Shown here piece after piece: positions 51,414 to 60,090 of a DNA stretch of 64,000 nucleotides. The DNA comes from Nonomuraea turcica (GTDB taxonomy: Bacteria; Actinomycetota; Actinomycetes; Streptosporangiales; Streptosporangiaceae): contig NZ_JAUZQF010000039.1 of assembly GCF_030718205.1 (NCBI RefSeq), positions 1-64,000 of the forward strand, read 5' to 3'. The stretch's first letter is position 1, and every line of letters starts with the position of its first letter. The notes under the pieces were generated by a model. That model worked only from the letters and a program-made list of their open reading frames with translations. It was not told the origin of the DNA and ran no database searches. A program made the position numbers and the translations under genes.

Positions 51414-52468
51414 CGTCGTGCCCACCTCAGTCCCAGCCCTTCGTGCTCGCCCACCCGCAGCACACCGTCCGCCACGCTAACCGGATACGGCTCCGCCAGC
51501 AGCCCGAGCGCGGCGAACGACGCGTCCTCCACATCCTCCGCCATGATCGGCAGCGGCAGCGCCAGGGCCAGTTGCCCGGACACGTCCGGCAGCAGGTGCG
51601 GGTAGACGGGCACGTCGTACGTCCTGGCCAGCTCCACGATGCGCAGGAACGGCGTGATGCCGCCGACCCGCACCACGTTCGGCTGCACGACGTCGCACGC
51701 GCCGGCCGCCAGCAGGTCGCGGAAGCCGTACGTCGTGTAGACGTTCTCGCCCACCGCGACCGGCACGTCGATGGAGCGGCGCAGCTCCACGTGGGCGGCC
51801 ACGTCGTCGGCGGGCAGCGGCTCCTCGATCCAGTGCAGGTCGAACTCGCGCAGCGCGGCCAGAGCCCGCCGGGCCCGGTGCAGGTCCCACCGCTGGTTGG
51901 CGTCGATCATCAGCAGCCGGTCGGGCCCGAGCACCTCGCGTACCGCGGCCACCCGCGCCACGTCCTCGGCCAGGTCGGGACGCCCCACCTTGATCTTGAC
52001 ACCCTTGTATCCGGCCGCCATCCACCGCCTGACCTGCTCGAGGAGCTCCTCCAGCGAGTAGTGCAGGTTGACGCCGCTGCCGTAGACCGGGACCTCGTCG
52101 CGCCGCCGGCCCAGCACGTCGGCCAGGCCGGCCTCGCCGCAGCGCAGATCCCACAACGCCAGGTCGATGCCGGCCAGCGCGATCGTGGTGATCCCGCCGG
52201 GTCCGGCTTCACGCAGGTGCCGCCAGAGCCGGTCCCACACGACTTCGGGGTGCGCGGGCAGCCCGATCAGCGCCTCCCGCAGGTCGTGGTCGAGCAGTGC
52301 CCGTACGGCGTGCGCGCCGATCTGCGGCGTCCATGAGAACCCCGTCCCGGTGCGCCCGTCCTTCAGCGTGACGTGCGTGACGATCACGTGGTTGGCGGGC
52401 ACGTCCGCGCCCCACGGCCGGGGCAGCGGGGCGGTGCGCAGCTCGGTACGCAGGTCCGCGATGGTCAT
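51410..52468 (-). CDS. Mandelate racemase/enolase-superfamily dehydratase
   Basis: The 352-aa protein has the TIM-barrel enolase fold: catalytic KGVKIKVG (Lys158 and Lys160), Mg ligands Asp189 (MIDANQRW), Glu215 (WIEEPL) and Glu241 (VGENVY), and His291 in YPHLLPDVS as the opposite base. This KXK-plus-His set defines the mandelate racemase subgroup, which includes sugar-acid dehydratases (glucarate, galactarate, galactonate) and cycloisomerases. With the KDG-dehydratase-like and uronate-dehydrogenase-like genes it suggests aldarate or aldonate breakdown. It is coupled by ATGA overlaps at both ends. The exact substrate cannot be told from sequence. Confidence 0.9.
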   Translation of the reverse strand: MTIADLRTELRTAPLPRPWGADVPANHVIVTHVTLKDGRTGTGFSWTPQIGAHAVRALLDHDLREALIGLPAHPEVVWDRLWRHLREAGPGGITTIALAGIDLALWDLRCGEAGLADVLGRRRDEVPVYGSGVNLHYSLEELLEQVRRWMAAGYKGVKIKVGRPDLAEDVARVAAVREVLGPDRLLMIDANQRWDLHRARRALAALREFDLHWIEEPLPADDVAAHVELRRSIDVPVAVGENVYTTYGFRDLLAAGACDVVQPNVVRVGGITPFLRIVELARTYDVPVYPHLLPDVSGQLALALPLPIMAEDVEDASFAALGLLAEPYPVSVADGVLRVGEHEGLGLRWARR

Positions 52469-53337
52469 GACGTCGCCAGCTCCAGCCCCGTCTTGATCAG
52501 CGTCGCCAGCTCCTCCAGGTGCTCGGCCGTCACGTCCACCAGCGGCGGGCGGACCGGGCCCACGTCCAGGCCGCGCAGCCGTACCCCGGCCTTGACCAGG
52601 GCGACCGGATAGCCCGGAACCTTGCCGCGCAATCGCACGAGCGGGGCGTAGAACTCCGTCAGCAGCCGCTCGTCACCGTTCAGATAAGCCAGCGCGATCT
52701 CCGGCGCGAACGCGAACACCGCGCTGGAGTAAAGCTCCACGCCGATGCCCCGATACGCGGGCATGGTCAGCTCGGCCGTCGGCAGCCCGTTGAAGAACAG
52801 GAAGTTCGGGTAGGTCTCCCGGATCGCCAGCACGGTCCGCTGCATCCGGTCGATGTCGCCGAGGCCGTCCTTGAGCCCGATCACCCCGGGGATCCCGGCC
52901 AGCTCCACCGCGGCGTCCGGCTCCAGCACCACGGTTCCGCGCTGGTAGACGATCACCGGCAGCTCCGCGGCCACCGCCTCCACATACGCCTTGAACCCGT
53001 GCCCAGGCCCCTGCGCCAGGTAAGGCGGCATGAGCAGCAACCCGTCGGCCCCCGCCTCCCGCGCCGCCCGCGCCTGGTTCAGCGCCGCGCCGAGCGATCC
53101 GCCCGCCCCGGCGAACAGCGGCACGCGCCCGTCCACGACCTCGGCCGCCACCCGCACCGCCCGCTCGTGCTCACCCTCCGACAACGCGGAGAACTCGCCG
53201 GTGCCGCACGCCACGAACACCCCGCCGGGACCGTGCGCCATGCCCTGCCGGATGTGCTCGGCCAGCACCTGCTCGGCGAGCGTGCCGTCGGCGGCGAACG
53301 GGGTCACGGGAAAGAACAGCACACCGCTGAGATTCAT
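52465..53337 (-). CDS. DHDPS-family lyase, probable 5-dehydro-4-deoxyglucarate dehydratase
   Basis: The 290-aa TIM barrel has Schiff-base Lys156 in GVIGLKDGLGD, Tyr131 in IVYQRGT, and the GTGEFSAL motif near 45-52, which in my experience marks the KDG (5-keto-4-deoxyglucarate) dehydratase branch rather than DapA. The enzyme removes water and CO2 to give 2-oxoglutarate semialdehyde. Start at the ATG at 53337, overlapping the upstream stop as ATGA. Operon partners support a uronate/aldarate pathway. DHDPS-family substrate calls are error-prone, so the product is probable only. Confidence 0.8.
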   Translation of the reverse strand: MNLSGVLFFPVTPFAADGTLAEQVLAEHIRQGMAHGPGGVFVACGTGEFSALSEGEHERAVRVAAEVVDGRVPLFAGAGGSLGAALNQARAAREAGADGLLLMPPYLAQGPGHGFKAYVEAVAAELPVIVYQRGTVVLEPDAAVELAGIPGVIGLKDGLGDIDRMQRTVLAIRETYPNFLFFNGLPTAELTMPAYRGIGVELYSSAVFAFAPEIALAYLNGDERLLTEFYAPLVRLRGKVPGYPVALVKAGVRLRGLDVGPVRPPLVDVTAEHLEELATLIKTGLELATS

Positions 53338-54224
53338 AGAGATTCCTTGAGTTCGGTACGCCAACTACGCTTCGCCTGCCAGCCCAGCAACCGCTCCGCC
53401 TTGGACGTCGAAAAGGCCGGGGAGGTCCCGGTGAGGCCCGCCGCGAACGGCTCCGTGCCCGGGATGACCTGGGGGAGCAGCTCGGCCAGCGGCTTCCTGG
53501 CCAGCGCGTCCGCGGCGCCGACGAAGAACACCTCACCGTTCGGCAGCTCGGGCAGCGCCTCGATGAGCACGCCCACCATTTCGGAGGCGTCACGGGAGTC
53601 GACGTAGTTGAACAGCGACACCCCGCCCAGTTCCGGCCGGTCCAGCCGCTCGGTGACGGTGTGCCCCGACTGCGTGGGCGCGCCGGCCCACTCCTCCGGA
53701 GGGATGACGAAACACGGCCTGATCGCGGCCAGCTTCGTCGTCCCCGCCTCGGCGAACGCCTTCATGGTCTGCTCGGCCGCCACCTTGGACAGGTTGTAGG
53801 CGTTCCACGGCCGCACCAGGTGGTCCTCGTCGATCGGCAGGTACGCCGGCGCCCACCCGCGCGGAGCGCCGTAGCCGATCACGGTCGGGCTGCTGGCCAC
53901 CACCACGTTCCGCACGCCCAGGGCCACCGACGCCTCGCAGACGTTGAACGCCAGCTGCGTGTTGACCCGGTAGATCACCGACTCCGGCCGGCTGAACGGG
54001 GTGGCGATGGCGGCCAAATGGATCACCGACTCCGGCCGGAATCTGGCGATCACCTCGAACGCCTCTCCCGTGTTCGTGAGGTCGGCAGGCAGGGTGGCCG
54101 CGGCCTCCGCCGGCGTGCCCGGCGCGCTGTCCACGCCGATGACCTCGTGCCCGGCCGCCGCGAGCGTGCTGACCACGCTGCGGCCGAGGCGTCCTGCACT
54201 TCCGGTGATGAGGACTCTGCTCAC
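53334..54224 (-). CDS. NAD-dependent epimerase/dehydratase family, uronate-dehydrogenase-like
   Basis: I start at a GTG at 54224, preceded by AAGGAG, giving 296 aa: VSRVLITGSAGRLGRSVVST. The TGXXGXXG motif is at 7-14, Asp at the end of strand 2 (VIGVDS) indicates NAD, the catalytic Ser is in VASSPTVIGYG and Tyr/Lys in YNLSKVAAEQ. Extended SDRs of this length next to enolase and KDG-dehydratase genes include uronate dehydrogenases (uronate to aldarolactone). It is first in the leftward operon, and LacI-type palindromes lie just upstream at 54246-54259. Confidence 0.78.
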   Translation of the reverse strand: MSRVLITGSAGRLGRSVVSTLAAAGHEVIGVDSAPGTPAEAAATLPADLTNTGEAFEVIARFRPESVIHLAAIATPFSRPESVIYRVNTQLAFNVCEASVALGVRNVVVASSPTVIGYGAPRGWAPAYLPIDEDHLVRPWNAYNLSKVAAEQTMKAFAEAGTTKLAAIRPCFVIPPEEWAGAPTQSGHTVTERLDRPELGGVSLFNYVDSRDASEMVGVLIEALPELPNGEVFFVGAADALARKPLAELLPQVIPGTEPFAAGLTGTSPAFSTSKAERLLGWQAKRSWRTELKESL

Positions 54225-54245
54225 CGTGAGGGGCTCCTTCAAGAC

Positions 54246-54259
54246 TGCAAACAGTTGCA
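54246..54259. promoter_or_regulatory. Candidate LacI operator before the leftward operon
   Basis: TGCAAACAGTTGCA has matched TGCAA/TTGCA arms around a 4-base centre and lies 22 bases upstream of the epimerase start. It is one of four similar sites around the LacI gene (see 54361-54400, 55379-55392 and 55489-55537). Confidence 0.55.
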
Positions 54260-54360
54260 CTAAACCTTTGTGTCCCCGGACCCGGGGCGTCAAGAGGTGA
54301 TTTCATTCCCCTAGCGCTACCTGGGGATTCCGAGTGAGGCTCGGTATGCCGTAGACCGGC

Positions 54361-54400
54361 AAGCGCTTTCAGGGTACTCATGGTTCTGCAAGCGGTTGCG
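54361..54400. promoter_or_regulatory. Candidate operators before the LacI gene
   Basis: AAGCGCTT at 54361-54368 is the centre of a GAAAGCGCTTTC-like LacI-family site, and TGCAAGCGGTTGCG at 54387-54400 repeats the TGCAA-N4-TTGC pattern of the epimerase operator. Both lie just upstream of the LacI start at 54416, so autoregulation is likely. Confidence 0.5.
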
Positions 54401-54415
54401 TTAGGGTGGGCGACT

Positions 54416-55369
54416 GTGACAGTGACGATTCGTGATGTGGCCCGAGCGTCCGGCGTGCACGTGTCCACCGTGTCGAGGACGTTCTCCGCGCCGCACATGG
54501 TGAACGCCGCCACCCGCAGCAGGGTGCTGACGGTGGCCGAGGAGCTCGGATACCGCCCGAACCGGGCGGCGCGGGCGCTCACGACCGGCCGCACGCACAA
54601 CCTCGGATTGATCGTGGCCGACATCGCCAACCCGTTCTTCCCTCCCTTGATCAAAGCCGCGCACGCCGCCGCCCGGCAGCGCGACTACCACCTGTTCGTG
54701 GCCGACACCGACGAGGAGCCGGCCGCCGAGGAGGAGCTGGTGCAGGCCTTCTCCAAACAGGTGGACGGGCTGGTGCTGTGCAGCCCGCGCTCGTCCAACA
54801 AGGTGCTCGAGCGGCTGGCCGAGCGGGTGCCGTTCGTGGTGATCAACCGGCGGCTGCGTGGCGCCGCGACGGTGCTGATGGACGTCGGCCACGGGGCCAG
54901 GCTGGCGGTGGAGCACCTGACCGGGCTCGGGCACCGCCGTGTGGCGCTGGTGTCGGGGCCGACCGGCTCGTGGACGAGCGCGGAGATCCGGGCGGCCGCC
55001 GAGCAGGTGGCCGGCATCGAGCTCGTCGTGATCGGCCCCAACCCGCCGACCGAGCGGGGCGGATTCGACATCGCCAAGCGGGTGCGGGACGCGGAGGTGA
55101 CCGGCGTGCTGGCCTACAACGACCTGGTGGCGATCGGTCTCATCGAAGGGCTCTGCGAGCTCGGACTGAGCGTTCCTGAGGACGTCAGCGTCGTGGGCAT
55201 CGACGACATCGTGCCAGGGCGGCTCAACCGCCCCAAGCTCACCACGGTCGCCATGCCTACCGCGGCGGCCGGGCGGCTGGCGGTGGATCTGCTCATCCAG
55301 GAGGTGAGCGCCACCACGTCGCTGGAGACCCGGCTCGTCATCCGCGACTCCACCGCAGCGCCACGATAG
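54416..55369 (+). CDS. LacI-family transcriptional repressor
   Basis: The 317-aa regulator starts at a GTG at 54416 with AGGGTGGG upstream; the open frame extends to 54380 but that part overlaps the operator and the family starts here (VTVTIRDVARASGVHVSTVS). Residues 1-50 are the LacI HTH and hinge (RVLTVAEELGYRPNRAARAL). Residues 60-317 are the sugar-binding domain (LGLIVADIANPFFPPLIKAA, GVLAYNDLVAIGLIEGLCEL, VVGIDDIVPGRLNRPKLTTV). It probably represses both divergent arms of the locus until a pathway sugar acid binds. Confidence 0.9.
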   Translation: MTVTIRDVARASGVHVSTVSRTFSAPHMVNAATRSRVLTVAEELGYRPNRAARALTTGRTHNLGLIVADIANPFFPPLIKAAHAAARQRDYHLFVADTDEEPAAEEELVQAFSKQVDGLVLCSPRSSNKVLERLAERVPFVVINRRLRGAATVLMDVGHGARLAVEHLTGLGHRRVALVSGPTGSWTSAEIRAAAEQVAGIELVVIGPNPPTERGGFDIAKRVRDAEVTGVLAYNDLVAIGLIEGLCELGLSVPEDVSVVGIDDIVPGRLNRPKLTTVAMPTAAAGRLAVDLLIQEVSATTSLETRLVIRDSTAAPR

Positions 55370-55378
55370 CCCGGCCGC

Positions 55379-55392
55379 TGCAACCGGTTGTA
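55379..55392. promoter_or_regulatory. Candidate LacI operator between LacI and the ABC operon
   Basis: TGCAACCGGTTGTA is a near-perfect palindrome (one mismatch) located right after the LacI stop codon. It fits the TGCAA-N4-TTGCA pattern of the other sites and precedes the ABC transporter operon. Confidence 0.55.
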
Positions 55393-55488
55393 CTATCCGC
55401 GATGCAAATTCGTCTGACTTCTTCGGCCGCCGAGTCTGTCACCTGGGAAAACGCTGTGGCGATATATCGGTAACGGGTATGTAACGTC

Positions 55489-55537
55489 TGCAAAGGGTTG
55501 ACGTAACTTTCCCGGCGGCTATAGGAAAGCGCTATCC
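55489..55537. promoter_or_regulatory. Operator-like sites before the ABC permease gene
   Basis: TGCAAAGGGTTGAC at 55489-55502 is a weaker version of the TGCAA-N4-TTG motif, and GGAAAGCGCTATCC at 55524-55537 resembles the AGCGCT-centred site before LacI. Both lie 30-75 bases upstream of the permease start, consistent with LacI control. Confidence 0.45.
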
Positions 55538-55565
55538 ATCCACATTTCGCCGGAAGGTCCGTGTG

Positions 55566-56528
55566 ATGACTGACGTTTCGGTGGCGGTGAAGCCCCGGGG
55601 AGCGGAGACCCAACCCGCACGGGGCGGTCACCGCGCCACAAAACGTTCCCGCCGTGAGGCGCGGGCCGCCTATCTGTTCCTGGCGCCCTGGTTCGTCGGC
55701 CTGCTCGTCATCACGATCGGCCCGATCTTCGCCTCGCTGTACCTCTCCTTCACCGACTACAGCCTCCTGGAGGAGGCGAAGTGGGTCGGATTCGATAACT
55801 ACATCACGATGTTCACCGAGGACCCGAGGTTCCTGTCCTCGCTGCAGGTGACCACGATCTACGTGGTCGTCTCGGTCCCGCTGCAACTGGCGTTCGCGCT
55901 CGCGCTGGCCCTGGTGCTCGACCGGGGGCTGCGCGGCCTGTCGATCTACCGCTCGATCTTCTACCTGCCCTCCCTGCTGGGCGGCAGCGTCGCCATCGCG
56001 ATCCTGTGGCGGAAGGTCTTCGGTCAGGACGGCCTGGTCAACGCGATACTCGCGATCTTCGGAATCCAGGGGCCCGGCTGGGTCGGCGACCCCGACACCG
56101 CGCTCGGGACGCTGATCCTCCTGCACGTGTGGACGTTCGGTGCCCCGATGATCATCTTCCTGGCCGGGTTGCGGCAGATCCCCAGCAGCTACTACGAGGC
56201 GGCCGCGGTGGACGGAGCCGGCGTGTTGCGCCAGTTCAAGTCGATCACGATGCCGCTGCTGACGCCGATCATCTTCTTCAACCTCGTGCTGGAGATCATC
56301 AAGTCCTTCCAGTCGTTCACGCAGGCGTTCATCGTGAGCAACGGCAAGGGCGGTCCGGCCGACTCGACGCTCTTCTACACGCTCTACCTCTACCTCAAGG
56401 GGTTCAAGAGCTACGACATGGGCTACGCGGCAGCGATGGCCTGGGTTCTGCTGCTCATCATCGCCGGGCTCACCGCGGTGAACTTCCTCGCTTCCAAGTA
56501 TTGGGTCTTCTATGGCGACACCAAGTAG
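55566..56528 (+). CDS. ABC sugar transporter permease (MalF-type)
   Basis: The 320-aa protein has six membrane helices after a charged cytoplasmic N-terminus. Opening LFLAPWFVGLLVITIGPIFA is the usual TM1 of carbohydrate permeases, and the EAA loop is YYEAAAVDGAGVLRQFKSIT. GGAAGG lies before the start; the preceding GTG at 55563 is an alternative. It pairs with the next permease (17-base overlap) and the binding protein at 57433. No ATPase gene is in the locus, so it probably uses a shared MsmK-like ATPase encoded elsewhere. Confidence 0.92.
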   Translation: MTDVSVAVKPRGAETQPARGGHRATKRSRREARAAYLFLAPWFVGLLVITIGPIFASLYLSFTDYSLLEEAKWVGFDNYITMFTEDPRFLSSLQVTTIYVVVSVPLQLAFALALALVLDRGLRGLSIYRSIFYLPSLLGGSVAIAILWRKVFGQDGLVNAILAIFGIQGPGWVGDPDTALGTLILLHVWTFGAPMIIFLAGLRQIPSSYYEAAAVDGAGVLRQFKSITMPLLTPIIFFNLVLEIIKSFQSFTQAFIVSNGKGGPADSTLFYTLYLYLKGFKSYDMGYAAAMAWVLLLIIAGLTAVNFLASKYWVFYGDTK

Positions 56529-57378
56529 GCCGATCCCGGTCCTGTTCCGCCCGATCAAGGGCGGACGTCTGGTCAAGCACGTGCTGCTGATCGGCTTCGG
56601 CCTGGTCATGCTCTATCCGCTGCTCTGGATGATCTCCAGCTCGCTCAAGCCGGAAGAGCTGATCTTCCGGGAGCCCGGACTGTGGCCGAGCCAGATCACC
56701 TTCGAGAACTACTCGCAGGGCTGGAACGCGCTGAAGCACCCCTTCGGCTACTACCTGTGGAACTCCGCGGTGGTCACGGCCCTGTCGGTGGTGGCGAACC
56801 TGGTGGCCTGCTCGCTGGCCGCCTACGCCTTCGCCCGGCTGAACTTCCCGCTGAAGAAGTTCTGGTTCGCGATCATGCTGGGCACGATCATGTTGCCGCA
56901 CCACGTCGTGATCGTGCCGCAGTACATCATGTTCTCCGAGCTCGACCTGATCAACACGATCTGGCCGCTGGTCATGCCCAAGGTGCTGGCGACGGACGCG
57001 TTCTTCGTCTTCCTGATGGTCCAGTTCATCCGTACACTGCCCAGGGAATTGGACGAGGCCGCCGAGATCGATGGAGCGGGCTACTGGCGCATCTTCATCC
57101 GGGTGGTCATGCCGCTCTGCATGCCGGCCCTGGCGACGACCGCCATCTTCACCTTCATCTGGACGTGGAACGACTTCCTCAGCCAGCTGCTTTACCTCAA
57201 CAACCCGGACAACTTCACCGTTCCGGTGGCCCTGCGCACCTTCCTCGACGCCAGCAGCGACTCGTCGTGGGGACCCATGTTCGCCATGTCGATCATCGCA
57301 CTGGGGCCGATCTTCGGCTTCTTCCTGGCCGGTCAGAAGTACCTGATCCGTGGTGTCGCCACCACGGGCTTGAAGTAG
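56512..57378 (+). CDS. ABC sugar transporter permease (MalG-type)
   Basis: The 288-aa protein has six helices (first LLIGFGLVMLYPLLWMISSS) and the EAA loop ELDEAAEIDGAGYWRIFIRV, followed by WTWNDFLSQLLYLNN, typical of CUT1-family MalG/LacG permeases. It starts inside the end of the previous gene, so translation is coupled. It forms the heterodimeric channel with that permease in the plasma membrane. The family transports oligosaccharides, glycosides or sugar acids. The neighbouring catabolic genes suggest a uronate-containing substrate. Confidence 0.92.
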   Translation: MATPSRPIPVLFRPIKGGRLVKHVLLIGFGLVMLYPLLWMISSSLKPEELIFREPGLWPSQITFENYSQGWNALKHPFGYYLWNSAVVTALSVVANLVACSLAAYAFARLNFPLKKFWFAIMLGTIMLPHHVVIVPQYIMFSELDLINTIWPLVMPKVLATDAFFVFLMVQFIRTLPRELDEAAEIDGAGYWRIFIRVVMPLCMPALATTAIFTFIWTWNDFLSQLLYLNNPDNFTVPVALRTFLDASSDSSWGPMFAMSIIALGPIFGFFLAGQKYLIRGVATTGLK

Positions 57379-57432
57379 CACACCTCCAATCGAACACCCC
57401 CCGACACGAAAATCCCCCTAGGAGGTAGAGCC

Positions 57433-58722
57433 GTGAGCTCTGGCAAGAAGATGTGGTCGGCGGCGCTGCTGGCCACCGCTGTGCTGGCGGTCACCGCGGC
57501 CTGTGGCAGCGGCAGCGGCAGCGGCGGCGAAAGCGCCGGTGGTAAGACTGTGCTGCGCTTCTCCTACTGGGGCAGCGACGCACGACAGAAGATGACCGAA
57601 GAGGCCATCAAGAAGTTCGAGGCCAAGAACCCGACGATCGACGTCCAGGGTGAGTTCTCCGACTTCGCCAGCTACTACGAGACGCTGTCCACGAAGGTCG
57701 CCGGCAACGACGCGCCCGACGTCATCACCCTGGAGATCCGCGGCCTGCGCGAGTACGCCGACCGCGGCACCCTGGCCGACCTGGCCAGCAAGGTCAACAC
57801 CGCCGACATCGACGCCAAGGTGCTGGGCACCGGCGCCATCGACGGCAAGCAGTACGCCATCCCCACCGGCGTCAACGCCTTCTCCCTGGTCGTCAACCCC
57901 GGCCTGATCCAGAGCAGCAAGGCGGAGCTGCCCGACGACACCAAGTGGACCTGGGACGACTATGTCGCCCTGGCCTCCAAGGTCTCCTCCGGCTCCGGCG
58001 GCAAGGTCACCGGAACCCAGCTGAGCTGGAACCCGGCGTACCTCCAGATCTACGCCGCGCAGAAGGGCGAGCCCTTCTACAACGGCAACAAGCTCGGCCT
58101 GACCCCCCAGACGATCAAGGACTGGTGGGCCATCATGCAGAACCTGATCAAGGACAAGGGCGCCCCCGAGGCGGCCAAGAGCTCCGAGATCGGCGCGACC
58201 AGCATCGACCAGTCGCTGCTGGCCACCAACACCGGCGCGATGGGCATGTGGTGGAGCAACCAGCTCGGCGCGGTCACCAAGGCCTCCGGCCAGCAGCTCG
58301 ACCTGCTGCGCATGCCGAAGGTGCAGGGCGCCACGACCAGCGGCATGTTCCTGCAGCCGGCGATGTTCTACACCGCCTCCTCCAAGTCGGAGCACGCGGC
58401 CGAGGCCGCGAAGTTCATCGACTTCATGATCAACGACGCGGAGGCGGGCGCGATCATCCTCAGTGACCGCGGCCTGCCTGCCAGCTCCAAGGTGCTGGCG
58501 GCGGTCAAGGACAAGCTGCCGGACGCGGACAAGAAGACGCTGGAGTTCCTCGACAAGGTCAAGAGCGAGCTGGCCGACCCGCCCGCCGCTCCGCCGAAGG
58601 GCGCCAGCGCCATGGAGGACATCCTCACGCGGTACTCCGAGGAGGTCATGTTCGGTCGCATGACCCCTGACGACGCCGCGCAGAAGTTCATCACCGAGGC
58701 CAACGCCTCGATCGCAGGCTAA
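57433..58722 (+). CDS. ABC sugar-binding lipoprotein
   Basis: AGGAGGTAGAGCC precedes the GTG at 57433. The 429-aa precursor has a lipobox (LAVTAAC, Cys about 24) and the CUT1 solute-binding fold: VLRFSYWGSDARQKMTEEAI, APDVITLEIRGLREYADRGT and GAMGMWWSNQLGAV for the ligand pocket. It is anchored outside the membrane and feeds the two permeases. The last 40 residues are repeated as a stray fragment at 7703-7828, showing that a related gene once existed in the degraded region. Confidence 0.93.
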   Translation: MSSGKKMWSAALLATAVLAVTAACGSGSGSGGESAGGKTVLRFSYWGSDARQKMTEEAIKKFEAKNPTIDVQGEFSDFASYYETLSTKVAGNDAPDVITLEIRGLREYADRGTLADLASKVNTADIDAKVLGTGAIDGKQYAIPTGVNAFSLVVNPGLIQSSKAELPDDTKWTWDDYVALASKVSSGSGGKVTGTQLSWNPAYLQIYAAQKGEPFYNGNKLGLTPQTIKDWWAIMQNLIKDKGAPEAAKSSEIGATSIDQSLLATNTGAMGMWWSNQLGAVTKASGQQLDLLRMPKVQGATTSGMFLQPAMFYTASSKSEHAAEAAKFIDFMINDAEAGAIILSDRGLPASSKVLAAVKDKLPDADKKTLEFLDKVKSELADPPAAPPKGASAMEDILTRYSEEVMFGRMTPDDAAQKFITEANASIAG

Positions 58723-58731
58723 AGGAGAGTC

Positions 58732-60090
58732 ATGAAGTACGCGTTCGTCGGGCTCGGGCACCGCGCGCAGATGTACGTCGACGCGCTGCTCGGGGAGTGG
58801 CGTGACGCCGGCACCATCGTCGCCCTGTGCGACACCAACCGGACCCGCATGGACTATTACGTCGAGCGGATCGGCCAAGAGGTGCCGTGCTTCGCGCCCG
58901 CGGAGTTCGACAAGGTGCTCGAGCTCGCCGACGCGGTCATTGTCACGACCGTCGACGCCACGCACGCTCGCTACGTGTGCGCGGCACTCGACGCCGGTCG
59001 CGACGTCATTGTGGAGAAACCGCTCACCGTGGACGCCGAGGGCTGCGCGGCCATCGCCGAGGCGGCCGAGCGCAGCACCGGCAAGCTGATCGTCACCTTC
59101 AACTACCGGTACTCGCCGCGTAACTCGGCCGTGCGCCGGCTGCTGATGGAGGGCGCGATCGGCGAGGTGACGTCCGTGCACTTCGAGTGGACGCTCGACA
59201 CCATCCACGGCGCCGACTACTTCCGCCGCTGGCACCGCGACCGGGCCAGCTCGGGCGGGCTGCTCGTGCACAAGTCCACCCACCACTTCGACCTGGTCAA
59301 CTGGTGGCTCGGGGCGGCCCCCGAGCTCGTCTTCGCCCAGACCGACCTGCGCTTCTACGGCGCCGAGAACGCCAAGAAGCGCGGCCTGGAGGAGCGCCCC
59401 GCGCGAGGGCAGGGCGCTCCCGGGCTGGGCACGGACCCGTTCATCCTGGACATCTCCGCCGACCCCCGGCTCAAGCGGCTCTACCTGGACGCCGAGCACG
59501 AGGACGGCTACATCCGGGACCAGGACGTCTTCGGCGAAGGCGTGGACATCGACGACAACATGTCCGTGCTGGTCCGCTATGCCAACCGGGCGATCATGAC
59601 CTACTCCCTGCACGCGCACGCCCCCTGGGAGGGTTACCGGGTGGCCTTCAACGGCACGGCCGGGCGGCTGGAACTGGACGTGGTCGAGCGGGAGTGGACG
59701 CCGCCGCACGCCGCCATCGACCCGAGCGCGGCCGGCAAGGAGCACGCGGCAGGGTCGTCGGAGCGGCGAACGGTCAGGCCCGAGAGCGGTAGCTCGCGTG
59801 ACCAGCGAGGGCCGAGTGAGCGCGACCATCAAACACAGGAGCGGCTCACGCTGCACCGGCACTGGAGCAAGCCGGAAGAGGTGCCCATCGAGACCGGGGC
59901 CGGCGGGCACGGCGGCGGCGACCGCCTGCTGCTCAACGACGTCTTCCGCGGCCCCGACAACGACCCGCTGGCCCGGCAGGCCGGCTATCGCGACGGCATC
60001 CGCAGCGTCCTGACGGGCGTCGCGGCCACCATGGCTGCGCAGACCGGCACGCCCGTCCGCTTGGTGGACGACGGGACCCGTGTCGGCTGA
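58732..60090 (+). CDS. Gfo/Idh/MocA-family oxidoreductase
   Basis: AAAGGAG precedes the ATG at 58732. The 452-aa protein starts MKYAFVGLGHRAQMYVDALL (dinucleotide fold), with VIVTTVDATHARYVCAALDA, VIVEKPLTVDAEGCAAIAEA carrying the EKP Lys, and HKSTHHFDLVNWWLG for substrate binding. It oxidises a sugar or cyclitol using NAD(P). Residues about 345-385 form a Ser/Arg/Gly-rich segment without secondary-structure character, an insertion compared with the family. It follows the binding protein by 9 bases and overlaps the hydrolase start. Confidence 0.88.
   Translation: MKYAFVGLGHRAQMYVDALLGEWRDAGTIVALCDTNRTRMDYYVERIGQEVPCFAPAEFDKVLELADAVIVTTVDATHARYVCAALDAGRDVIVEKPLTVDAEGCAAIAEAAERSTGKLIVTFNYRYSPRNSAVRRLLMEGAIGEVTSVHFEWTLDTIHGADYFRRWHRDRASSGGLLVHKSTHHFDLVNWWLGAAPELVFAQTDLRFYGAENAKKRGLEERPARGQGAPGLGTDPFILDISADPRLKRLYLDAEHEDGYIRDQDVFGEGVDIDDNMSVLVRYANRAIMTYSLHAHAPWEGYRVAFNGTAGRLELDVVEREWTPPHAAIDPSAAGKEHAAGSSERRTVRPESGSSRDQRGPSERDHQTQERLTLHRHWSKPEEVPIETGAGGHGGGDRLLLNDVFRGPDNDPLARQAGYRDGIRSVLTGVAATMAAQTGTPVRLVDDGTRVG

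Noticed and set aside
57418..59910. An 830-codon open frame opposite the binding protein and Gfo/Idh genes
   Set aside because: It is antisense to two well-supported genes and has the Val/Gly/Arg-rich composition of shadow frames.
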